DNA of 51,720 bases from Runella sp. CRIBMP (GTDB lineage Bacteria > Bacteroidota > Bacteroidia > Cytophagales > Spirosomataceae): positions 1 to 51,720 of the forward strand of contig NZ_JAAAKZ010000029.1 of NCBI RefSeq assembly GCF_009905605.1, given 5' to 3'. Below, piece by piece: positions 8,159 to 16,651 of the stretch (positions within the stretch are counted from its first letter, which is position 1; the number at the start of each line of letters is the position of its first letter). The notes under the pieces were generated by a model. The model saw only the letters and a list, made by a program, of their open reading frames with translations. It was not told the origin of the DNA and searched no databases. Position numbers and translations under genes: made by a program.

Positions 8159-9922
8159 TTAAGAAATGACTTCCTTGTACTGCATTCGGTACAGATTGGC
8201 GTAGAACCCGCCCCGCTCTAGCAGTTCGTCGTGGGTTCCTTTTTCCTGAATTTCGCCTTTGTCGAGTACAATGATTTGACTCGCTTTCTGGATAGTGCTC
8301 AACCGGTGCGCAATCACGATAGCAGTACGGCCTTTCATCAGTTTTTCAATGGCATTCTGAATCAACTCTTCCGTTTCGGTATCGACCGATGATGTTGCTT
8401 CGTCCAACACAATGATTTTTGGGTCATGGACCAAGGCCCGAACAAAAGAGATTAATTGACGTTGCCCCACCGAAAGCGTAGCACCGCGCTCCATGACGTT
8501 GTAGTCATAACCATCTGGAAGCCGCTCTATGAACTCATGCGCTCCGACCAACTGCGCTGCCTCGATGATGCGCGCACGACTGATGGACGTATTGCCGAGC
8601 GTAATGTTGTTGTGAATGGTGTCCGAAAATAAAAATACATCTTGTAGCACAACGCCGATATTTTGGCGTAATGCGCCCAATTCGTAGCTGTGAATTTCGG
8701 TGCCATCAACCAAAATCTCACCTTTATTGATGTCATAAAAACGGCTCAGCAAATTAATGACCGACGATTTGCCTGCGCCAGTCGCCCCTACAAAAGCGAT
8801 GGTTTCACCTTCTTTGACATCGAATGAAATATCCTTAAGGACGTATTCTTCTTCGTTATAAGCAAACCAAACGTTTTTGAAAGAGACTTCTCCGCGCAGT
8901 GTTTCGGGGGTATAAGTACCGTTGTTGACCGTGAAATCGTGGCTGTCGAGTAGCTTTAGGATACGGTCGGTGCTTACAATACCCATCTGGAGGGTATTGA
9001 AACGGTCGGCCAACATGCGTATTGGCCTGAAAAACAGGCCAATAAAGATGATGAAGGCGGTTACGGTTCCAAATGAGGCGTTGTAATGCATGATTTCGCG
9101 GGCTCCGTACCACACGACCAAACCCGTTGCGGCGGCGGCAATGACGTCGGCCACGGGATAATAGACCGAATAATACCAGATCGAACGTATGTTGGCGTCG
9201 CGGTGAATGGTATTGATTTTCTTGAATTTACGGTATTCGGTTTTCTCCGCGCTGAAAATCTGCACAATGTTCATCCCCGTAAGGTGCTCTTGCACAAACG
9301 AGTTGAGGTTGGAGACCGCCGTGCGCACTTCATTGAATGAATCCTTGATTTTTTCCTTAAAAATATACGTACTTATGAGCATGAAGGGCACGGTAGCAAG
9401 ACTAATGAGCGACAGACGCCAATCGGTGTAAAACATCACCCCGATGATTAGAATTAACTGCAAAATATCACCCGCCACGGCGGCCATACCGTCGCTAAAT
9501 ACGTCGGAGAGGGTTTCAACGTCGGAGACCGTCCGCGTAACCAAGCGGCCAATGGGCGTATTGTCGAAGAATTTTAGACGCAGACTAAGAATTTTTTCGT
9601 ACAACTGAACCCGAATATCACGGATGATATTTTGCCCCAACCAACCCGCCAAATAGGTATTGGCAAACTGAATCACTGCCTGCACCAACAAAATGCCAAT
9701 CATAATCAAAAGCATGACCACAAGTCCATTGTAATCACCCGTTGCGATTTGATTATCAATGGTATAACGAATCAATAACGGGCTTAATGGCGCTAAGCAT
9801 GCGCTCAGTAAAATGATGGCAATGAGGAAATAAAATTGTTTTTGGTAAGGCTTAATGAAGGTGTAAAGACGGCGAAGGGTGGGCCAGTCAAATATTTTTC
9901 CGCTTTTTTTTTCTTCGTTCAT
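8159..9922 (-). CDS. ABC exporter, fused permease and ATPase
   Basis: 587 residues from the ATG at 9922; a TTG 39 bases upstream would add 13 residues that look non-native. An N-terminal six-helix exporter domain (about 20-330) precedes an ATPase domain with Walker A GATGAGKS (379-386), signature LSVGQ (483-487, Val in place of the usual first Gly), Walker B IIVLDE (503-508) and H-loop His539. It is an MsbA/MdlB-type half transporter that should work as a homodimer. There is no C39 peptidase domain. It is convergent with the lasso precursor and could export the product, as the D protein does in lasso clusters, but this subfamily is also a common housekeeping lipid/drug exporter, so the link is positional only. 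Confidence 0.85.
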   Translation of the reverse strand: MNEEKKSGKIFDWPTLRRLYTFIKPYQKQFYFLIAIILLSACLAPLSPLLIRYTIDNQIATGDYNGLVVMLLIMIGILLVQAVIQFANTYLAGWLGQNIIRDIRVQLYEKILSLRLKFFDNTPIGRLVTRTVSDVETLSDVFSDGMAAVAGDILQLILIIGVMFYTDWRLSLISLATVPFMLISTYIFKEKIKDSFNEVRTAVSNLNSFVQEHLTGMNIVQIFSAEKTEYRKFKKINTIHRDANIRSIWYYSVYYPVADVIAAAATGLVVWYGAREIMHYNASFGTVTAFIIFIGLFFRPIRMLADRFNTLQMGIVSTDRILKLLDSHDFTVNNGTYTPETLRGEVSFKNVWFAYNEEEYVLKDISFDVKEGETIAFVGATGAGKSSVINLLSRFYDINKGEILVDGTEIHSYELGALRQNIGVVLQDVFLFSDTIHNNITLGNTSISRARIIEAAQLVGAHEFIERLPDGYDYNVMERGATLSVGQRQLISFVRALVHDPKIIVLDEATSSVDTETEELIQNAIEKLMKGRTAIVIAHRLSTIQKASQIIVLDKGEIQEKGTHDELLERGGFYANLYRMQYKEVIS

Positions 9923-10191
9923 AATGGCCAATAAGGAGGTTTTGAAATTTGTTAACACCAAAAAAGAAAGGAAAGTTACAAAATACAGGACTTAGCGCCC
10001 AATATGCTGTTATTTTGGGTTTAGGGGACCTCGATGAGCAAAATTATAAAAATATGTGACCGAATGATGGACCTTTACCGTTTACACATTTCTACTTTCT
10101 TTCCTCTTTTATCTACTCCCCAAAATGAATACAATTATTAAATTGAGGCAGATTTAACGAGCGATTTTGGACGCTCCAAGGCACGAAGAAG

Positions 10192-13100
10192 TTGAAAATA
10201 AAACTACTGTTTTTATCTGTTTTTCTGACCGCAGTCATACAGCACTTGATGGCCCAAGTTCTCCCTTATGCCAATGACTGGATTCGTTATGAACAGCCCT
10301 ACTTCAAAATTACGGTAAAGCAAGAAGGGGTATACCGAATCAGTGTTGACCAATTGCGCAAAGCGGGTTTTCCAGTTGCGTCCGCACCAGCAGAACAGTT
10401 GTCCTTATTTTATCGGGGAGAAGAAGTTGCGGTTCGGGTAGCGGGAGTCACTAATGGTAAATTAACGGAAAGTAGTTATGTAGAATTTTTCTCTCAAGCA
10501 AACACTGGAGTTCAGGACAGTCTAGTTTACCGACCTTACTCGGCCCGCCCGCCAACGACGGTGAGCCTTTACAGTGACGAAAACGCCTATTTCTTGACTA
10601 TTGTTCCTAATCATAAAGGTAAACGAATAGAGGAAATTGGGTATCAGGCCAGTGCTGCCGCTCCCGAAGCCTTTCATTTAGAACGAGAGGTAAAACAGTA
10701 CAAAGAGGAATGGTCGTTCAATAATAACAATGGCTTGGTACCTTTTTTACAGCAAAGCTATTACGAAAAAGGCGAAGGATGGACGGGCAAATTGATTCGG
10801 CGCGATTCGTTGGCGCAGGTGATGATTGCGCTCACCAATCGGGTGGCATCGTCTAGTCATCCCATTCAACTCACGGCCTTGCTGAACGGTCGCTATGAAT
10901 CGTTTCATTTGCTCAATGTCTCGGTGGGACAACGCACAATTTCAACCCTTGATTTTTTTGGATTCAATCATCAATCCGTCAATGCCACGGTTGCTGAAAA
11001 TGAGCTTAACGCTGGGGATATGTTTGCGCTCAGAATGAAATCGAATTTGAACAATCAGTACGAGTTCTACTCTCTCACGAAATACGAAGTCGTTTATCCT
11101 CAGCGATTTGAAATGACCGACCGTGCTTCAAAATATTTTTATCTGCTCCCTAATCCTGCCAACCAGTCAACAGTAGCCATTGCAGGGATACCCTCATCGG
11201 TTACCCCGATTTTCTATGATGTAACCCAATCCATGAACCCGCGAGTGCTTGAAAGTAGATGGTCTAACGGGCGTTGGCAGGCCGTTGGGCTGGGCACGGC
11301 ACAATCCCGAACATTGTTTGTAACAACAGTTATTCAATCGGTTGAGTCTTTGAAAAAAGTAAACTTTACCCCTTACCCCACAGAGGTTGATTACGTTATC
11401 GTTACCCATAAAACCCTTGAAAACGCTGCCCAAGCCTATGCCGATTACCGCAAATCTGCCGAAGGAGGAGGTCATCAAGTACTGGTTGCCGATATAGAGC
11501 AACTCTACGATCAATTTAATTATGGTGAGCGCGGGCCATTGAGCATTCGGAACTTCCTCAATTATCAACTCCAGTCGGGCAAAAAAGCCCCTTACTTATT
11601 GCTCATCGGCAATGGGGTGAGTTTTCCTGACGTCCTCAAAACTGGGCAAGACCGTGATTTTGTTCCTACATTCGGCTATCCAGGTTCGGATGTGTTGCTA
11701 TCGGCGGGATTGGGTGGTGTAGACCCAAATACGCCTGCGTTCAGAACGGGTCGTATAAGCGCTTCCACCCCTCAGCAGGTGTTGGCCTATTTGAATAAAG
11801 TAAAGGAATTTGAAAAAGCGCCGCCTGCCCTGAATACAAAAACAATTCTCCACCTGAGTGGCGGCAAATCAGCAGAAGAAATACAACAATTAAAAGGAAT
11901 TTTGGCCGATTTGGAGCCATTTGTGAAAAAATCATCATTGGGCGGCAAGGTGGAAGTATATACAAAGCGCACTACCGAACCCGTAGAGAATCTTTCCATC
12001 GCCGAACAGGTCAACAAGGGGGTGGGAATGGTTACGTTTATGGGGCACGCGTCGCCTACCGTGCCCGACCTCAACATTGGCTATGCCTCCGACCCCACCA
12101 CCCAATTGGCCAATAAAGGTCGGTACCCGTTTATGTATTTCAATGGCTGCGGGGTCGGGAATGTCTTTTATCGGTACGAAACCTTAGCGGCTGATTGGCT
12201 GCTGACGCCCGAAAAAGGCTCAATTGGCGTGCTTTCCAATTCTTTTTGGAGTTATCCTTCCATTTCGGCGCATTACCTGAAAGAACTTTATTCGGCCATG
12301 TTTGACCAAGAAGCAACCTTGGGGAGGCCCATCGGTGAAATTTTGCAGAAAGTGAGTAACACCATTGCCACCACCAAAGAGAACGAATTTGACATTGCCA
12401 ATGTGCATCAACTCATTCTTTTGGGCGACCCAGCGGTGGTGTTATTTAAAATCAATAAACCTGATTATGCCGTTGAAACGAAGGGGATGTTTGTTCAAAG
12501 CCCCAAATCGTTTTCGCAGTCAGATTCGGTGCAGGTGGGCGTTATCATTACCAATGCAGGAAAAGTGGATGAACGGCTAAAAAGTTTTACCATCAAACTT
12601 AGCCTAACAGAAACCAACGGCACGGTTTCCTCCAGAATGTTTTCGGTAAAGGCTCCGACTCAAAAAGACACGCTGTTTTTGGGCATTAAAAAGAACGCTG
12701 GCTTTAGCAATATAAAAGTATTTCTGGATGCGACACAGCAGATTGAAGAATTGAACGAGCAAAACAACGAAGCACAATTGACGTTAAACTGGCCATTGGT
12801 AGAACCGCTCACGCGCTACCCTGCATACACCACAACTGACCGTGTTAATCCTGTCATGGAGGTGACCGTTGATGGTAAAGTGATTCAGAATGGGGCACTT
12901 GTGTCTTCAATGCCTGTTTTTAATGTTTTGCTTTTTGATGATAATCCGTTGGAATTAGACACCAATTTGGTTCAATTATACCTCAAAGCCTGCGACTCCT
13001 GTCCGTTCAAATTACTGACCAATGGGTTATTTGAGTTGAAAACACTTCGAAATCTAGCTGTTCAGTTCAGACCAGGTGTATTGGCGGCTGGGAAGTATGA

Positions 13101-13437
13101 ATTATTGGTGCAGGCAAGGGATGTGAATGGAAATGGAGCGGGAATTCCGTACCGTGTTCAATTCCGCATTGAGGAGGTGCAAGAGCGACTGAACATCGTC
13201 GTAGCACCCAATCCCTCAAGGGGTTATGCTCGATTTATTTACGAGTTGAGCGGATCTGTGGTAGAGGGTGTTTTGACGATTTATTCCGAAGAAGGGAAAA
13301 AAGTCAAGGAGGTAAAATTCGATGCCCAACTGGGTGAAAACGAATTGTACTGGACCGACCCGCCTGCTTCTGGAACATACATATATCGTTGCAGAATTGG
13401 AGAAAAAATAGCAACGGGAAAGTTCATTATTGACTAA
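10192..13437 (+). CDS. C25-family cysteine peptidase, putative T9SS sortase (PorU/PorU2-like)
   Basis: 1081 residues with a signal peptide (cleavage near HLMAQ). A large beta-rich N-terminal region precedes a gingipain-type C25 domain with predicted catalytic His619 (TFMGHAS) and Cys653 (YFNGCGVGN), spaced as in gingipains. Residues about 1000-1081 form a type A T9SS sorting domain (VVAPNPSRG at its start, then SGTYIYRCRIGEKIATGKFIID). PorU is the outer-membrane sortase that cleaves the sorting domain of T9SS cargo and attaches it to the surface. The opening YANDWIRYEQPYFKITV and the lack of an adjacent porV suggest the PorU2 paralogue rather than PorU itself; I cannot settle this by eye. The start is TTG at 10192, the only start placed correctly for the signal peptide. 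Confidence 0.8.
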   Translation: MKIKLLFLSVFLTAVIQHLMAQVLPYANDWIRYEQPYFKITVKQEGVYRISVDQLRKAGFPVASAPAEQLSLFYRGEEVAVRVAGVTNGKLTESSYVEFFSQANTGVQDSLVYRPYSARPPTTVSLYSDENAYFLTIVPNHKGKRIEEIGYQASAAAPEAFHLEREVKQYKEEWSFNNNNGLVPFLQQSYYEKGEGWTGKLIRRDSLAQVMIALTNRVASSSHPIQLTALLNGRYESFHLLNVSVGQRTISTLDFFGFNHQSVNATVAENELNAGDMFALRMKSNLNNQYEFYSLTKYEVVYPQRFEMTDRASKYFYLLPNPANQSTVAIAGIPSSVTPIFYDVTQSMNPRVLESRWSNGRWQAVGLGTAQSRTLFVTTVIQSVESLKKVNFTPYPTEVDYVIVTHKTLENAAQAYADYRKSAEGGGHQVLVADIEQLYDQFNYGERGPLSIRNFLNYQLQSGKKAPYLLLIGNGVSFPDVLKTGQDRDFVPTFGYPGSDVLLSAGLGGVDPNTPAFRTGRISASTPQQVLAYLNKVKEFEKAPPALNTKTILHLSGGKSAEEIQQLKGILADLEPFVKKSSLGGKVEVYTKRTTEPVENLSIAEQVNKGVGMVTFMGHASPTVPDLNIGYASDPTTQLANKGRYPFMYFNGCGVGNVFYRYETLAADWLLTPEKGSIGVLSNSFWSYPSISAHYLKELYSAMFDQEATLGRPIGEILQKVSNTIATTKENEFDIANVHQLILLGDPAVVLFKINKPDYAVETKGMFVQSPKSFSQSDSVQVGVIITNAGKVDERLKSFTIKLSLTETNGTVSSRMFSVKAPTQKDTLFLGIKKNAGFSNIKVFLDATQQIEELNEQNNEAQLTLNWPLVEPLTRYPAYTTTDRVNPVMEVTVDGKVIQNGALVSSMPVFNVLLFDDNPLELDTNLVQLYLKACDSCPFKLLTNGLFELKTLRNLAVQFRPGVLAAGKYELLVQARDVNGNGAGIPYRVQFRIEEVQERLNIVVAPNPSRGYARFIYELSGSVVEGVLTIYSEEGKKVKEVKFDAQLGENELYWTDPPASGTYIYRCRIGEKIATGKFIID

Positions 13438-13448
13438 CGCAGCGGGCG

Positions 13449-14126
13449 TTATTCTTTGCCGTATGCGTTGATTTTTAGGATTTTTTGGTGGCCAAATTCA
13501 ACGATACCTTTCCCTAGGCAATCGGCGTTTTGACAGTATTGTAGGCTGGTACTTTCTTTATAAATCAACCCGACGTTTGGGGCGTAGCGTTCTGTGAAAT
13601 TAACCAAATAAACCAAGCTTGAATCTTTTTGTTGGACAATCTCCAAATTGCTAGAAAACGTGAGTGAATTAATACTAAAGGGCAGATTGGAGAAGCGAGC
13701 TTCACTGGTTTGGGGCGGTAGGGTATTGTATTGGTTTGCGTTCCACGTAAGACCGTCGAAAAGCGGAAAAATCATTTTTAAGATGGGACGATTATTTTCG
13801 ATTTTTACGGCGCGGTCGGGTAGGAGGTAGGCGGTCCACACTGAGTCTAGTGACCAGTTTTGGTCGGCAGTGTTTCTTCTAAAACGGTTGATTTGATATT
13901 GCCCCGTTGTCCCCTTAAGTTCGGAGCCGCAAACTTCTTTCAGAAAATAAGAGATTTTTACAAGGGGCTTGCTCAGCGCATAGGACGTTTCCTGCACTTC
14001 GTACTCTACAAATCGCCCAGTTTCCAAAGGGAAAAAGCGGTAATCAGATTCTTTGGGAATTGGCCCAGAAGAGGTACATCCTACCAACAGCGCCAATCCA
14101 ATAAGTAACCAATAATTTTTTGTCAC
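13449..14126 (-). CDS. Unrecognised lipoprotein
   Basis: 225 residues starting at a GTG codon, with a lipoprotein signal (WLLIGLALLVGC, lipobox Cys17). The mature part begins SDYRFFPLETGRFVEYEV, a pattern seen in many Bacteroidota lipoproteins of unknown function, and is mostly beta strands. It is convergent with the C25 peptidase gene (11-bp gap), with only a weak five-bp hairpin (AACGC/GCGTT) between them. No enzymatic motif is seen. Confidence 0.75.
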   Translation of the reverse strand: MTKNYWLLIGLALLVGCTSSGPIPKESDYRFFPLETGRFVEYEVQETSYALSKPLVKISYFLKEVCGSELKGTTGQYQINRFRRNTADQNWSLDSVWTAYLLPDRAVKIENNRPILKMIFPLFDGLTWNANQYNTLPPQTSEARFSNLPFSINSLTFSSNLEIVQQKDSSLVYLVNFTERYAPNVGLIYKESTSLQYCQNADCLGKGIVEFGHQKILKINAYGKE

Positions 14127-14411
14127 GATTTATAAGGCAGATAACCATTTACCCAAATATAGTATGCAGTTAAATACGCTTTACATTTTGATGAAAATCG
14201 TTCATAAACGGTCGTCATCATAAGAGTAGGTTTGTTGAAATAAATTATTTGAGGAGGAGTTTTAGCTGAAAATGGTAATTTTACGCTTATTAAGGGTGTA
14301 CATTTTATTCATTGACACAAAAAATGAATTTGTCGATCTGAAGTTCAATTCATGGAATCGAGTGAATCGCTTAGATTTACAGTACACGAAAGCAATAAAA
14401 CGTAAGTTGAC

Positions 14412-14693
14412 ATGAATATTGATTTATCGCAAACTTTTAAACTCACACACAATCAAGTATCATCGAGTCTTGATAATGAGACGATTATCCTAAATCACGA
14501 TGCGGGGGTATATTATGAACTTGATGAAGTAGGCACGCTGATTTGGGAGCATTTGCAACAGAAACCCGCCACCGTTGAAGAGTTGAAAAAAGCGGTTTTA
14601 GCCGAATTTGAAATTGATGAAGTCACGTGTGAAAACGATATAAAAACGCTTTTGAAGGAATTAATGAGCGAAAAACTCGTGGAAATAGTTTAG
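14412..14693 (+). CDS. PqqD-family RiPP recognition protein (lasso B1-like)
   Basis: 93 residues with the PqqD/RRE pattern: LDNETIILNHDAGVYYELDE, then GTLIWEHLQQ, then a helical C-terminal half (PATVEELKKAVLAEFEID). PqqD-type RiPP recognition elements bind the leader of a precursor peptide and bring it to the modifying enzyme; in lasso systems with split B proteins this is B1, which hands the leader to the B2 protease. It lies 49 bp upstream of the HPr-kinase-like gene and reads the same way. Its likely client in this window is the precursor at 7880, 6.4 kb away. Other RiPP systems elsewhere in the genome cannot be excluded. Confidence 0.8.
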   Translation: MNIDLSQTFKLTHNQVSSSLDNETIILNHDAGVYYELDEVGTLIWEHLQQKPATVEELKKAVLAEFEIDEVTCENDIKTLLKELMSEKLVEIV

Positions 14694-14742
14694 GAATACT
14701 GGGAGTTTCCTTTTTGTATTTAATTCTTTAATTGATTCCTTG

Positions 14743-15633
14743 ATGCTTTTTCGCGCGTATACATTAACTATTGATTCTGATATTGATCTTCAATTGCCCA
14801 AGGGTGAAGGTAAAGCCGATATTATCATAGAAAAGGCTCGATTTTCTGCGGAAAAGCAATTTCAAACGCAAATTTATCGAAAAGGGGTACGGGCAATATT
14901 TGGTGGTGGAGGCAACGCTACGATGCTAGACTGGGAAGGAATTGCGCGCTTCAAAGCCCTATTAGGAAATCGGTTAGAGTACGAAAAAATGACCAATGAT
15001 GATGGCGTTTTTCGGCTTTTTGCGTTGAGCGAAGCCTTGGGAATGGTGTTGTTTCAACGTAATCTTTTTTTGCTTCATGGAAGCGCCGTCAAAATAGGAG
15101 AGCAGGCAACGATTTTTATCGGGCGGCCAGGAGCGGGCAAATCAACGACGGTGTCGGCGTTTGCGCAGCGGGATTATACAATATTGAGTGATGATTTGAC
15201 CGCCGTTTGGTTCGATGAAAAAGGAAAACCCTACGTACTACCCGCGTTTCCTGAGCTTAAGATTTGGGAAAATACGGTGAATAACTTAGGGTTTGATAAA
15301 ACTCAATTGCAACCCGCTTTTGAGGGGCATAACAAATTTTTGTATCAACAACCGATTGCTAATTTCCCCCGCGAACCCGTGCCGCTTCACAAAATCATTA
15401 TTTTGCAACGGCCTTATTCCAAACAAGTAGGAGTTGTAAAATTAACACAGACGCCCGTGGAGTTATTTCCGCATTTTCCGCTTCCGTCGCGGTTGTTAGA
15501 GGGGGGGGGCTTACAGCGCCATTTTGAAGATTGTATTCGACTCAGAAGAGCCGTTTCTATCGTGAAAGTACCGCGCCCGAAAAACTTTACGTTGCTGAAA
15601 CGGTGGATTGAGCAGTGGCCACTGTCGTTCTAA
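14743..15633 (+). CDS. HPr kinase-like protein (lasso-associated serine kinase type)
   Basis: 296 residues from the ATG at 14743. The segment LLHGSAVKIGEQATIFIGRP leads into the Walker A loop GRPGAGKS (127-134), followed by LSDDLTAVWF, the acidic motif of HprK-type kinases. It lacks the N-terminal HPr-recognition domain of true HprK. Proteins of this type paired with PqqD-like proteins are known from lasso clusters (the paeninodin kinase group), where they phosphorylate the precursor at a C-terminal Ser. The precursor here ends in Val, so the substrate is uncertain. A run of nine G at 15501-15509 lies in the C-terminal third. The stop overlaps the convergent GSCFA gene by three bases. Confidence 0.8.
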   Translation: MLFRAYTLTIDSDIDLQLPKGEGKADIIIEKARFSAEKQFQTQIYRKGVRAIFGGGGNATMLDWEGIARFKALLGNRLEYEKMTNDDGVFRLFALSEALGMVLFQRNLFLLHGSAVKIGEQATIFIGRPGAGKSTTVSAFAQRDYTILSDDLTAVWFDEKGKPYVLPAFPELKIWENTVNNLGFDKTQLQPAFEGHNKFLYQQPIANFPREPVPLHKIIILQRPYSKQVGVVKLTQTPVELFPHFPLPSRLLEGGGLQRHFEDCIRLRRAVSIVKVPRPKNFTLLKRWIEQWPLSF

Positions 15634-16616
15634 TTTTCAAACGCTTGGAGTTGTTTTTCAACAAAGGCGATTTCAGCACCTACCTCCACGTTTATTCTCA
15701 TCTTTTGAAGTTTTTTTAGCAAGTTTTTGAGAAATAGTTTGTGGGCCGCAGAGTTGGGTTGTAGCGGGCGGTGCGCCATTTCTTGCTTTAGTTTCTGCCA
15801 TTCTCTGGCAAATTGTTTCAGGGAATCATCAAAATAGGTTTCTGAAAACCGTTGAAAAATGTATTGCTCCGCAGTTTCGTTGGGGTGAATAAGGTCGGGT
15901 TTATAAAAGCGATAATCGCGCAGGTCATCCAGCAAAAGTTCGTAAGCGGGAAAGTAATGGACATTCTCCACAGTCTCGCTTAGTTCATGACAAGCAACCC
16001 TCAAAATGGATTTACTAACGGCATTGAGCGGGAGGGTGTCGCGGGTGTGCCGTACGGGGCTTACGGTCAAGATAACCGCTATGGAAGGATTTTCTGAACG
16101 GAGTAATGAGCAAATACCCCTGAAATCTTCTACAATGGCTTCTATAGATAAAAGCTCGCGCCTAAACTGTTTGTTGGGCACTTTGTGGCAATTGGCAACG
16201 ATACATTGGGTAGCTATCTGCCGATAAACATACGCTGTTCCGAAGGTAATAATCAACCACTTAGTATTCAAGAGCCACTCCCGTACCCGATGCAACTGAT
16301 GAGTCAACTGCGTAGTAAGGGCTTCTTTAGTGAGAGCCCAGCACGAAGAGTGAAAGTCATAATGAAACCAAATGCCCTGATTTTCAACGTATAAATTTTC
16401 GTCGGGAGGTTGCCGGTTGATAGACTGCCGAAGAAGTTTTATGATGGAAAGCGGGTTAAAAATAGTCCCGAAGGGGTTAGCTAGGGTAGGGACTTTGTTA
16501 TCGACCAATTTTTGTCCAATCACTTCCGCAAAACACGACCCTACCGTCAAAATGGGCGTTTGAAGGATGATTTTTTCGTTACTTTGAGCAAGGGAAATTT
16601 CGGTTCGAAAATGCAC
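15630..16616 (-). CDS. GSCFA domain protein
   Basis: 328 residues starting at GTG (16616). The family motif that gives the name is present near the N-terminus (ILTVGSCFAEVIG). Other conserved parts are NPFGTIFNPLSI, WLIITFGTAYVYR, LTVSPVRHTRDTLP and PDLIHPNETAEQYIF, resembling the catalytic blocks of SGNH/GDSL hydrolases (Ser in GSC, His in the last block). The function is unproven; an esterase/acyl-hydrolase activity is an inference from that resemblance. It is convergent with the kinase gene, so it is probably not in the RiPP operon. Confidence 0.85.
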   Translation of the reverse strand: MHFRTEISLAQSNEKIILQTPILTVGSCFAEVIGQKLVDNKVPTLANPFGTIFNPLSIIKLLRQSINRQPPDENLYVENQGIWFHYDFHSSCWALTKEALTTQLTHQLHRVREWLLNTKWLIITFGTAYVYRQIATQCIVANCHKVPNKQFRRELLSIEAIVEDFRGICSLLRSENPSIAVILTVSPVRHTRDTLPLNAVSKSILRVACHELSETVENVHYFPAYELLLDDLRDYRFYKPDLIHPNETAEQYIFQRFSETYFDDSLKQFAREWQKLKQEMAHRPLQPNSAAHKLFLKNLLKKLQKMRINVEVGAEIAFVEKQLQAFEN

Positions 16617-16651
16617 AGAAAGAGTTGTATAAAGAACGTATGGCGCGGTGA

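Noticed and set aside
9923-9961. Longer form of the ABC transporter starting at TTG 9961
   Set aside because: The added 13 residues lack family resemblance and an ATG start at 9922 gives the usual N-terminus.
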